The notes under the pieces are model-generated. The model saw only the letters and a program-made list of their open reading frames with translations, made no database searches and was not told the DNA's origin. A DNA stretch of 64,000 nt. Source: Streptomyces sp. 1331.2. Lineage in GTDB: Bacteria > Actinomycetota > Actinomycetes > Streptomycetales > Streptomycetaceae. The position numbers and the translations under genes are program-made. Position 1 is the first letter of the stretch. Each line of letters begins with the position of its first letter. The DNA lies in NCBI RefSeq assembly GCF_900199205.1, contig NZ_OBMJ01000001.1, forward strand, positions 1,426,001-1,490,000. Reading direction: 5' to 3'. This document shows positions 55,652-63,417 of this stretch, in pieces.

Positions 55652-56785
55652 ATGACCACACCCCTGCGCGTCCTCGTCCACGGCGGCGGCATAGGCGGCC
55701 TCACCCTCGCCACCGCCCTCGCCCGGCGCGGCCACCACGTCGACGTCGCCGAGCTGCGCGAGCAGCTGGAGGCGCTCGGCGTCGGCATCGTCCAGCCGTC
55801 CAACGCCCTGCACGTGATGCGCGAGATCGGCGTCCTGGAGGACTGCCTGGCCGTCGGCTTCGAGTGGAACGTGCTGACCATCTGCGACCCGGCCGGCGCC
55901 ACGCTCGCCGAGATCCCGCAGCCCCGGATGGGCGACGCCCCCTCCGCCAACGGCATCCCGCGCCCCGCCCTGGCCCGCGTCCTCGCCGACGCGGCCGTCA
56001 AGGCGGGCGCCACGGTTCGCTTCGGCACCACCATCGCGTCGGTGACGGACGACGGCGCGGGCGTCGACGTCACGCTCAGCGACGGCCACGCCGCCCGCTA
56101 CGACCTGGTCGTCGGCTTCGACGGCATCGGCTCGCCGCTGCGCAAGCACCTGTACGGCGGGATGTACGCGCCCGAGTACACCGGCTTCGCCAACTGGCGC
56201 GTGACGCTGCCGCGTTCGCCCGAGGTACGGGGCGTGGTGATGTCCGCCGGCAACCTGAAGGCGAAGGCGCTGCTGACCCCGATCAGCGCGGACCTGATGT
56301 ACCTGGGCACGGTGTTCGCCGAGCCCGAGGGCTTCCACCCGGACCCCGAGCGCGCCCACGAGCAGCTCCGTGAGCGCCTGGCCGGCTTCGGCGGCCCGAT
56401 CGCCGCAGCGCTCGCCCAGGTCACCGACCCGGCGGCCGTGGTCCACACCCGGATCTCCCAGGTGACCGTCGAGGGGCCCTGGCACGTCGGCCGGATCGTG
56501 CTGGCAGGCGACGCCGCGCACGCCTCCACCCCGCACCTGGCCCAGGGCGCCGCGATGGCCGTCGAGGACGCGCTCGTCCTCGCGCAGAGCCTGGACGCCG
56601 CCGACACCGTCCCCGCCGCACTGGCCGCCTGGGAGGCCAGGCGCCGCCCGCGCGCCCTGTGGGTCCAGGCCCTGTCCCGCGCGGTCCTCAAGCAGGAGAC
56701 CGGCACCCCGACCACCCCGGAGGAGGACGAACTCCTCAAGGTCGGCATCCCGGGCGCGGCGCACGTCCTCGTCCAGCCGTACTGA
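55652..56785 (+). CDS. FAD-dependent monooxygenase
   Basis: The 377-residue protein has the group A flavin monooxygenase fingerprints: GGGIGGLTLATALARRGH near residue 10, DLVVGFDGIGSPLRK (DG motif, near 152) and VLAGDAAHASTPHLAQGAA (GD motif, near 285). ATG 55652 follows GGGAGC. It lies 105 bp after cvnD on the same strand; many conservons end with a cytochrome P450 gene, and here this flavoenzyme takes that place. Substrate unknown; 4-hydroxybenzoate-type or salicylate-type aromatics are typical. Confidence 0.93.
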   Translation: MTTPLRVLVHGGGIGGLTLATALARRGHHVDVAELREQLEALGVGIVQPSNALHVMREIGVLEDCLAVGFEWNVLTICDPAGATLAEIPQPRMGDAPSANGIPRPALARVLADAAVKAGATVRFGTTIASVTDDGAGVDVTLSDGHAARYDLVVGFDGIGSPLRKHLYGGMYAPEYTGFANWRVTLPRSPEVRGVVMSAGNLKAKALLTPISADLMYLGTVFAEPEGFHPDPERAHEQLRERLAGFGGPIAAALAQVTDPAAVVHTRISQVTVEGPWHVGRIVLAGDAAHASTPHLAQGAAMAVEDALVLAQSLDAADTVPAALAAWEARRRPRALWVQALSRAVLKQETGTPTTPEEDELLKVGIPGAAHVLVQPY

Positions 56786-56880
56786 TCGCCGGACCAGCCG
56801 TCACGGCGGCCGGTCCGACCGTCACCGCGATCGGACCGACCATCACGGCAGCCGGCCCGACGGCCTCGGCGGTCGGCGGG
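56785..56880. repeat. 21-bp tandem repeat (4-5 degenerate copies) between convergent stops
   Basis: Units such as GTCACGGCGGCCGGTCCGAC(C) run from the monooxygenase stop codon to the stop of the DUF4328 gene. The reading frame would give a Val-Thr-Ala-Ala-Gly-Pro-type repeat, but no start precedes it. Confidence 0.85.
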
Positions 56881-56881
56881 C

Positions 56882-57655
56882 TCAGCGGAGCGCTTCGGCG
56901 CTCCGCTGGGTCTGCCAGACGCTGATCTGACGGATGGCGTAGACGATGAGCACACCGGCCAGCACGTTGAGCACGACGAAGACGGTGCCCAGGTACACGG
57001 CGCGACGCAGGTCGTCCTCCGAGAACGTGTCCCGCGTGACCTCGTAGGTGTAGGCCCGGCCGACATAGCCCCCGATCACCCACGCCCCCCACCAGACGGC
57101 GAGCAGCGGACCGGGCACGGGCCGCCGGGGCGTGCCGGCCTTCCAGATGTCCGTCACGACCTGGTAGGGGATCCACAGGTTCGCCACCGGGGTGATCCAG
57201 GAGAAGACCGCCCAGCCCCGTGCCCGGCGCTGGCTGCCCGGACCGCCCAGCGACTCCGCGTTGGCCCTCGCCCGCCACAGCCAGACCAGGAACACCACGC
57301 CGGCCGGTATGAGGAACACCAGTTCCTGCAGCCCGTCGAAGTAGCGCCCGAAGTCGTCGGCCGCCTGGATCTGCGAGTCCGTCGCCGTTCCCGCGAGTAC
57401 GTCCTCGACCGCGTTGTAGACCTGCCAGTCGGACACCGCGTGCAGGACGTCGTACACCAGCACCAGCACGATCAGGATCGACGCGGCCACCCCCAGCCCT
57501 GAGAGGGCCCTGTGCTGCCGCGCTCCGGTCCCGGCCGTACGCGTGCCCTCGAACCTGCTGCCCTCGAACCTGCTGCCCTCGAACCTGCTGTCCCGGAACC
57601 TGCTGCCGTCGAACTTGCCGCCCTCGGACGTGCTGCCTCCGTGCGGATCGTCCAT
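56882..57655 (-). CDS. DUF4328 membrane protein with N-terminal pentapeptide-like repeats
   Basis: The 257-residue protein starts at ATG 57655. Residues about 15-38 are SRFRDSRFEGSRFEGSRFEG-type five-residue repeats from a 15-bp minisatellite. Four to five membrane segments follow (about 50-70, 110-130, 150-170, 190-210, 225-245), with ARGWAVFSWITPVANLWIPYQ near 160 identifying the DUF4328 family. Function unknown. It ends beside the 21-bp repeat array and lies 21 bp after the larger membrane-protein gene, which it probably follows in one transcript. Confidence 0.85.
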   Translation of the reverse strand: MDDPHGGSTSEGGKFDGSRFRDSRFEGSRFEGSRFEGTRTAGTGARQHRALSGLGVAASILIVLVLVYDVLHAVSDWQVYNAVEDVLAGTATDSQIQAADDFGRYFDGLQELVFLIPAGVVFLVWLWRARANAESLGGPGSQRRARGWAVFSWITPVANLWIPYQVVTDIWKAGTPRRPVPGPLLAVWWGAWVIGGYVGRAYTYEVTRDTFSEDDLRRAVYLGTVFVVLNVLAGVLIVYAIRQISVWQTQRSAEALR

Positions 57656-57675
57656 GTCTCCCCCAGGGTTCGTGT

Positions 57676-58938
57676 TCACCAGAGTCCGGTCAACTGCACT
57701 GCCCGGTAACCGAGCCAGCCCGCCAGGGCCACCGCCGACGCAAGCCCGGCACCCGCGTACACGGCCAGGTACGTCGCTCCCCGGGACCGCCAGATCATCC
57801 CCCGTCGGCGGCGACCCACGGAGGCGAGCGCGGTCTTCATGGCCAGCGCCATGTCGGCCGTGGAATTCTCCATCGTCAGGGCTCGCCGCAGCCGGCTCCA
57901 CAGCCCCCTGCGCCTGCGGCCCACCGGAAACACCCGGGGAGTCCAGAGGTCGTCGAAGACGATGACGGCGGAGATCCAGTGCTCGCTCGTGCCCAGCTCG
58001 TCCGGCGGCACCGGGCTGGGCAGGTGTTCGTTCAGCCTGGCCACCAGGTCGGAGGGGCCGCCCGGGGCCAACAGCACCAGCTTCGCGGCCGGTTGGGTGG
58101 TGCGCACCTGCTCGACCTCCCACCACAACCCGTCGCCCTGCCCCAGGCGCAGGACGATCAGCTGGGACAGCTCCATCAGCCGCAGGACGGTGGGCTTCCA
58201 GTCGTCCGGCGGCAGGTAGAAGCGGGACGCTCCCAGGTGCGGAAGGAACTCCCCCGGCCGTCCCACCGCGATCACGGGGCCGACGACGCCCAGCCCGGCG
58301 GCGAGTTGTTCCTCCCGCGTGTGCAGATTGATCTCCGCGGCGTCGTCGACCTCGGCGGCGGTCTCGTCGTCGCCGAAACTGCGCAGGTAGAGAACGGGTT
58401 TCCGGCCGTCCAGCCGCAGGGCGCGGGCCGCCGGGCGGGCCGCGTACGGACGGGTGCGGCGCAGGATGAGCAGGCCGGCCGCCATGGCGGCCAGGCCGCC
58501 GAAGAGCAGCAGGGACTGCGCCTCCATGGGCATCTTGTGCCCCTGCCTCTCCGAGCCGTCGACGGCGAAGGTCCCGCCCCCGAACAGCACCAGGCCGAGG
58601 CTGTTGGCCAACAGGAGCGCCCGCTGCCACGGCTTCCGCGGCGGCGCGTACCCACTGACGATCCGCACCAACTCCGCGACCCCGGACAGCCGGCGCCGGC
58701 GCAGCCACAGGGCCGGGCCGAGCAGCACCAGGGCGGCCACGCCGAACCACAGCGCCGCGACCGCGCTCGGGCCGGCTCCCTCGCCCAGACCCACGCTGAT
58801 CAGCAGGTGCAACGCGACGTACGCCGACAGGACGGCGAGCCCCGTGACCAGTCTGGCGAACCTCCGCAGGCGCGACGACACTTCAGCCCATCCCCATGAT
58901 TCTCCCCCGACAGCATGAGCGGAACGCTCCACACCCAT
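57676..58938 (-). CDS. Multi-pass membrane protein of unknown function
   Basis: Up to 420 residues from ATG 58938; GTG 58881, closer to the first membrane segment, is also possible. Membrane segments occur near residues 30-50, 60-80, 110-125 and 145-160, and one more near 395-412. The cytoplasmic central part contains KPVLYLRSFGDDETAAEVDDA, FLPHLGASRFYLPPDDWKPT, QLIVLRLGQGDGLWWEVEQV and KLVLLAPGGPSDLVARL; this reads like a Rossmann-like or TIR-like alternation of strands and helices, but no known family was recognised. Co-oriented with the DUF4328 gene downstream. Confidence 0.7.
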   Translation of the reverse strand: MGVERSAHAVGGESWGWAEVSSRLRRFARLVTGLAVLSAYVALHLLISVGLGEGAGPSAVAALWFGVAALVLLGPALWLRRRRLSGVAELVRIVSGYAPPRKPWQRALLLANSLGLVLFGGGTFAVDGSERQGHKMPMEAQSLLLFGGLAAMAAGLLILRRTRPYAARPAARALRLDGRKPVLYLRSFGDDETAAEVDDAAEINLHTREEQLAAGLGVVGPVIAVGRPGEFLPHLGASRFYLPPDDWKPTVLRLMELSQLIVLRLGQGDGLWWEVEQVRTTQPAAKLVLLAPGGPSDLVARLNEHLPSPVPPDELGTSEHWISAVIVFDDLWTPRVFPVGRRRRGLWSRLRRALTMENSTADMALAMKTALASVGRRRRGMIWRSRGATYLAVYAGAGLASAVALAGWLGYRAVQLTGLW

Positions 58939-58984
58939 ACCACTTCTGACTGATCGTCATGCACACGGAGACCGGCCTTGTGTC

Positions 58985-59695
58985 CGGATGCGACCGCGGG
59001 GCAGGCCGGCGGCCGTCCCGACCGCCCGACGCCCTGGCGGTACGGTGTCCTCCCTGTTCCGCATGCTCGACCTGCACGAGTCCGTGGAACGCGAACGGCA
59101 GCACCCCGGGCGGGCGGCTTCTCGTCTCCGACGACAACGGCGGACACCCTTACGTCGCCGACTACTTGGGCCCCGCTCGCGGACACCCCGCCGTACCTGC
59201 TCGGCGACGTCACCCGCTACTCGGCGATCGACGAGGACCGCGCGCTGCGGGCCAAGATCGCGGCGCTGCACGCTGCGCCTGGTGAGCCCCACCACGTACC
59301 TGTCCGTCCACGGCTACCGCTGCGCCCACTTGCCGGCCCCCGAGCGGCTGCGCGAACCGCTCGCCGAACTGCACCTCAACCTGCACGGGGACGTCACCGT
59401 GGCCGACCGCCTGTTCGCCCACCGGGAGGCCGACCTGATGCTCGACGGCGAATGCAACCGGCGCCTGGTCGAGCACATCCGCGCCAACCACCGACGGCTG
59501 TTCCACAGCGGTGCGCTACGGGCATCCGCTCCGGTGGAGACCGGGTACTTCCTCTTCGCGCGGGTGGCCGCTCCCGCCGACCGGCTGCTCGCGCTCGACC
59601 AGCGGCACTTCGAACTCACCGGGCACGAGGGGTTCGTACGGATCAACCTGCTGAACGAAACGGCGCTCGAAGGGCTGACGGCCCTCGGCCGTTGA
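58985..59695 (+). pseudogene. Aminotransferase-like pseudogene with three frameshifts
   Basis: A continuous protein can be pieced together only by changing frame three times: SLFRMLDLHESVERE, then GGRLLVSDDNGGHPYVADYL, then LADTPPYLLGDVTRYSAIDE, then LVSPTTYLSVHGYRCAHLPAPE to the stop at 59695. The last 140 residues, with VETGYFLFARVAAPADRL and GHEGFVRINLLNE, resemble the C-terminal domain of class I/II PLP aminotransferases; the PLP-lysine region is missing at the N-side. The final 53 bases overlap the 3' end of the convergent serine-hydrolase gene. Confidence 0.65.
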
Positions 59696-60539
59696 AGTCG
59701 CCTTCGAACTTGCTTTTGAACTCGCCCTTGAACTCGCCCTTGAACTCGCCGTTGAACTCGCCGCCGATGTCGCCGTCGAACGCCCTGCCGATGTCCCGGC
59801 GCCGGGCCCAGACCGCCGCCGAGATCCGGGCCAGCAGGCGGCCCGCGGGGTCGTTGCGGTCGGCGCCGGTGGCGAGCGGGCCGGTGTAGCAGACGGCGAG
59901 CAGGTAGGGCGGGCAGTCCAGCGGCTGGATGAGGCCCACGCTGTGGCGGGCACCCGGAACCCAACCGTTCTTGAAGGCGATCCGGGTGGACGGAGGGAGG
60001 CCGGCCGCGAGGTCCACTCGGAAGTCGTTGCGCTCCAGGAGGTCCAGCAACTCCGGTTCGCCCGCGAGCGAGTGCAGGAGGCGGACCAGGTCGCGGGCGG
60101 TGACCAGGTTGTGGATGCCGGCCTCGCGCGCCGCGTAGTCCTCGATCCCGCGCGGGCTGGCGCTGCGGGTGGCCCCGGCGTCACGCCACACGTCCGCGAC
60201 GGCCCGCGGGGTGGTACGGGCCAGGCAGAGGTTGGTGGCGAGGTTGGAGGAATGGGTGATCATCCGCTCGGCGAGCAGGCGGAGGGGGACGTGGGTGCCC
60301 AGCAGCTCCCAGGGGAGCGGATCGCTGTCCCAGTCCGGATCGTTGCCGAAGTCCCCGCCCACGACCGACTCGAAGCGGTTCACCACCGGAACCTCGGCAT
60401 CGAGGTTCGCACCGCTGCGGGTCAGCGCGGCGAGTACCGCGATCTTCATCGTGCTTGCGGCGTCGTGCAGTTCGTCCGGGTTATGGACGAACACCGGCTC
60501 CGCCTCGCCCGCCCAAGGGGCCACCACCACAGAGAGCAT
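59643..60539 (-). CDS. Class A beta-lactamase-like serine hydrolase with repeat tail
   Basis: The 298-residue protein starts at ATG 60539, with no signal peptide. The serine beta-lactamase fold is marked by STMKI near residue 29 (SxxK), SSN near 97 in the SDN position, and FKNGW near 190 in the KTG position; the last two deviate, so it may be a non-lactamase esterase or peptidase. After residue 250 a tail of GEFKG-type repeats (15-bp units near 59710-59755) ends in an unrelated sequence that overlaps the neighbouring pseudogene. Confidence 0.85.
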   Translation of the reverse strand: MLSVVVAPWAGEAEPVFVHNPDELHDAASTMKIAVLAALTRSGANLDAEVPVVNRFESVVGGDFGNDPDWDSDPLPWELLGTHVPLRLLAERMITHSSNLATNLCLARTTPRAVADVWRDAGATRSASPRGIEDYAAREAGIHNLVTARDLVRLLHSLAGEPELLDLLERNDFRVDLAAGLPPSTRIAFKNGWVPGARHSVGLIQPLDCPPYLLAVCYTGPLATGADRNDPAGRLLARISAAVWARRRDIGRAFDGDIGGEFNGEFKGEFKGEFKSKFEGDFNGRGPSALRAPFRSAG

Positions 60540-60646
60540 GGAGGAAGAGTAGGGGAAGGCACGGCCGGCGCGGGACGGTCGCGGCGAACGACACGAAGGC
60601 TGACCGGGCGGCGGGTTCGACCCCGCCTGCCCGTGACCACGCGAAC

Positions 60647-60681
60647 GGAGCGGGAAGTCGGCCGATCCGACGTCCCACTCC
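60647..60681 (-). terminator. Terminator hairpin, diverged copy 3 of the repeated element
   Basis: GGAGCGGGAAGTCGG and CCGACGTCCCACTCC enclose CCGAT, the same loop as copy 1, with two mismatches in the stem. It lies 32 bp past the stop of the small secreted protein gene. Confidence 0.7.
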
Positions 60682-60712
60682 GAACCCGTTGCCGACGGGC
60701 GCTCCCGAAAAG

Positions 60713-60982
60713 TCAGAGCACGCCCGGCCGCGGCTTGTCGAGCCAGCTGTCCATGGCGACCTCACCGCCGACCGCCAGGACGCGGTGCTCCTCGTGGCCG
60801 GTCCAGGCGGCCGGAGTCGCCGGCGCCGCAGCGGTCACCAGCAGTTCCTCATGGCAGGCGTGGCAGATCCAGGCGTCCGTGGACCCGCCCCCGCCTGCGC
60901 CGGTGGCCGCGGAAGCCGAGCCCGCGCCGATGCCCCACATCACGGCCGCTGCTGCGACACCCACGACGACACGCTTGATCAC
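60713..60982 (-). CDS. Small secreted protein with CxxC motif
   Basis: The 89-residue protein starts at GTG 60982 with a signal peptide VIKRVVVGVAAAAVMWGIGA, probable cleavage after SASAA. The mature part contains WICHACHEELL (CxxC) and a Gly/Ala-rich stretch. It may be a small exported metal- or redox-active peptide; no family was recognised. The 205-bp space upstream to the VOC gene holds nothing else recognisable. Confidence 0.6.
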   Translation of the reverse strand: MIKRVVVGVAAAAVMWGIGAGSASAATGAGGGGSTDAWICHACHEELLVTAAAPATPAAWTGHEEHRVLAVGGEVAMDSWLDKPRPGVL

Positions 60983-61187
60983 GATGGTCCTCCTTCGGTC
61001 CGAACTGGTCAGTGGCCCCAGTCGACCAACCACCGGCAGACAATCGATCAACGCGCCCGCCGCGCGGACCGTCGTGCTCGGCCGCGCGGAGGAGGAGAAG
61101 GAGGAGGCAGGCTCGACCGCTCCCGACCACGTGATCACACGGGTCGCCGTCGTCCCCGGTGGACGTCCGGCCGCGGTGTCGACCCGC

Positions 61188-61541
61188 TCAGACGGGCTGC
61201 CACAGTTCGATCCGGTTGCCCTCGGGATCGGTGACCCAGCCGAACCGGCCGACACCCTCCATGTCCTGCGTCTCCTCGGCCACCTCCGCGCCCCCGGCCC
61301 GCAGTTGGGCGAGCATCGCGTCCAGGTCACGGACGCGGAAGTTGAGCATGGTCTGCTGGGTGCGGGATCCGAAGTAGTCCGTCCCGGCCTCGAAGGCCGC
61401 GAACACCGTCGGCCCGGACGCCTGCCGCCACAGCCCGTACTCGTCGGCGTCCAAGCCCAGACGGTCGCGGTACCAGGCACTCAGGGCCGCCGGGTCGGCA
61501 GCACGCAGGAAGTACCCGCCGATTCCAAGCACACGTTCCAT
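61188..61541 (-). CDS. VOC-superfamily (glyoxalase/bleomycin-resistance-like) protein
   Basis: The 117-residue protein begins VLGIGGYFLRAADPAALSAWY (cited in part) and ends GWVTDPEGNRIELWQPV, the paired beta-alpha-beta-beta-beta modules of the VOC fold with a C-terminal Glu metal ligand. Members act as dioxygenases, lyases or drug-binding proteins. ATG 61541. No neighbours define a substrate. Confidence 0.93.
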   Translation of the reverse strand: MERVLGIGGYFLRAADPAALSAWYRDRLGLDADEYGLWRQASGPTVFAAFEAGTDYFGSRTQQTMLNFRVRDLDAMLAQLRAGGAEVAEETQDMEGVGRFGWVTDPEGNRIELWQPV

Positions 61542-61656
61542 GCGGCCATCCTGTCAGCACCATCACCGTTCGGGCCCGCGCCGCACCCGCCGACCGCACC
61601 CGCCCGTCCGGCTGCCCGCCCGCGCCGCCCGGCCCGACGGCCTCGGCGATACGACG

Positions 61657-61690
61657 AGGCCCCTTGACCGGAGGACCGGTCAAGGGGCCT
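61657..61690 (-). terminator. Strong terminator hairpin after the large lipoprotein gene
   Basis: AGGCCCCTTGACCGG and its exact complement form a 15-bp stem with loop AGGA, 13 bp beyond the stop at 61704. Confidence 0.9.
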
Positions 61691-61703
61691 CGGCGGCGGT
61701 GCG

Positions 61704-63266
61704 TCAGCTCTTGCTCGGGCGCGGGGACGGCAGCGCGGCCGAGCCTCCCAGCAGCGGCCACTCGCGGTGGAACGGCGGCAGCGGGAGCTTGCCCTCGATG
61801 ATCGGGGTGCCGAAGACCTTCAGGTGCGCGAGCAGCGAACCGTTCAGGTCGACGCCGCCGAGCAGCGACCAACTTCCCTGCGCCTCCGGCGGGTTGCCGG
61901 AGGAGTCGGCGACCAGCGAGCCCTCGACCTGGGCCTTCAGGTAGGGGGCGACGGTGGTCTCCACGCCGACGGTGTCGTACAGGCCGAGGTTGATCTCGGC
62001 GCCGAGCGCGGCCCGCACGCCCGCCTTGCCGTTCAGCCGCACGTGGACCGGGCTGATCTTGGTCTCGGCGTTGGTGACCGGCGTCCAGCCCTTGCCGCCG
62101 GTGTAGTCGGCACGCACGGCCCAGGTGCCGGCGGCGTCCTGCTCTGCCTCCAGGTGGACCTGGCCGTCGGCGCTGACCTCCAGGTAGCAGGTCAGGCCGA
62201 GGTTGACGACCACCGGCAGGCCGGCGACGGTCAGCACCGGGCTGGCCTGCAGCTTGGCGAAGGGCACCCGGATGGGGGCCGCACCGGTGTTGCGGGCCAC
62301 GTCGCCGGTGACCTTCCACTGGGCGTGGGCACCCAGGTCGAAACCGATGGACGCGGTGCGCGGGCTGCCCACGGTGGCGCCGTGGTAGGCGAAGTGGACG
62401 GCCGGGTGCAGCTGGAGCGCGCCGGAGGCGTCCAAGCTGGCGCCCTCGGGCAGCGGGACCGGGGCCTTGAGGTTGACCTCCAGGGTGCCGGAGGCGTCGC
62501 CCTTCACGCCGTTGCCGTCCACGCCGACGCTCGCCTTGAGGTCTTTGACCAGCGGTGTCACGGTGATGCCGTGCGGATCGACGGGCACGCTGCCGTCGGC
62601 CTCGGTGCCGCCGAGGAGTTCGGCGAGGGTGGCCGGACGGGTGGTCAGGTTGACGGTGTTGCCCGCGCCGGGGCGGACGCCGGTGACCGCCACCAGCGCG
62701 CCCTGCGGCGCGGCGGCGGTGGGCGGGCTGGCGATCAGCTGGCCGGGCTGGACGGCGGCAGCGGCGGCCGGGGCGCCAGCGGCCGGGGCGGGCGTGCTCG
62801 GGGCGGGCGTGCTCGGGGCGGCGGCGCTCGGTGCGCTGCTCGGCGCCGAGCTCGGGGAAGCTGCCGGGGGGCCGGCCGCCGTCAGGACTGCTGTGCCGCC
62901 CGCCGGGTCGTAGGCGGTCAGTTGCAGGCCCTTCGTCGCCGCCGTGACGGCGCTGCCGTCCTTGCCGGGGCTGCCGATCGCGGCCTGCTGGTCTCCGGCG
63001 GGCGCCGCGGTGACGGGCGCCGCACCGGCGGTCGGACGGCCGGTGGCGGGCGAGGCCGCCTTGGCGCGCGGGGTGCCGGCGGCGGGTACGGCGGCGGCCG
63101 GGCTGCCCCCGGCCGCCGTCGCGCTCGCGTCGGCGACGGTGGCGGCCGCCGGGACGGCGCCGTTCTGGGTGGTACCGGGGCTGGTCGGCCCGCACGCGGC
63201 GGCCCCGGCGAGGATGAGGGTGAGAGCGGCGGGGCCGGCGGCCCTGCCTATCGAACGCTTGAACAC
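61704..63266 (-). CDS. Large surface lipoprotein of unknown function
   Basis: The 520-residue protein starts at GTG 63266 with lipobox LAGAAAC (Cys25). About 165 residues of Ala/Pro/Ser/Thr-rich linker, including two PST-AP repeats, follow before the folded part (from residue 190), which is rich in beta strands, with GNGVKGDASGTLEVNLKAPVP and VEGSLVADSSGN; similar proteins in streptomycetes are annotated only as hypothetical. The length of the linker suggests projection through the cell wall. Confidence 0.8.
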   Translation of the reverse strand: MFKRSIGRAAGPAALTLILAGAAACGPTSPGTTQNGAVPAAATVADASATAAGGSPAAAVPAAGTPRAKAASPATGRPTAGAAPVTAAPAGDQQAAIGSPGKDGSAVTAATKGLQLTAYDPAGGTAVLTAAGPPAASPSSAPSSAPSAAAPSTPAPSTPAPAAGAPAAAAAVQPGQLIASPPTAAAPQGALVAVTGVRPGAGNTVNLTTRPATLAELLGGTEADGSVPVDPHGITVTPLVKDLKASVGVDGNGVKGDASGTLEVNLKAPVPLPEGASLDASGALQLHPAVHFAYHGATVGSPRTASIGFDLGAHAQWKVTGDVARNTGAAPIRVPFAKLQASPVLTVAGLPVVVNLGLTCYLEVSADGQVHLEAEQDAAGTWAVRADYTGGKGWTPVTNAETKISPVHVRLNGKAGVRAALGAEINLGLYDTVGVETTVAPYLKAQVEGSLVADSSGNPPEAQGSWSLLGGVDLNGSLLAHLKVFGTPIIEGKLPLPPFHREWPLLGGSAALPSPRPSKS

Positions 63267-63329
63267 GCGGCGTCATGTTACTGACGAGGAATTAGTTTGT
63301 CGAAGACAGGCCAAACGGGCGCCTGACGT

Positions 63330-63413
63330 GGGGTTCGACCGCCGGTCAGCCCATCGCGGGGTTCGACCGCCGGTCGGCCCATCGCGGGGTTCGACCGCCG
63401 GTCGGCCCAGCCG
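63330..63413. repeat. 28-bp tandem repeat (3 copies) next to the aat stop codon
   Basis: Two full units and a third diverging only at its end, each starting GGGGTTCGACCGCCGGTC, run up to four bases from the aat stop at 63418. Noncoding. The rest of the 150-bp gap to the lipoprotein start is unremarkable. Confidence 0.93.
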
Positions 63414-63417
63414 CCGG

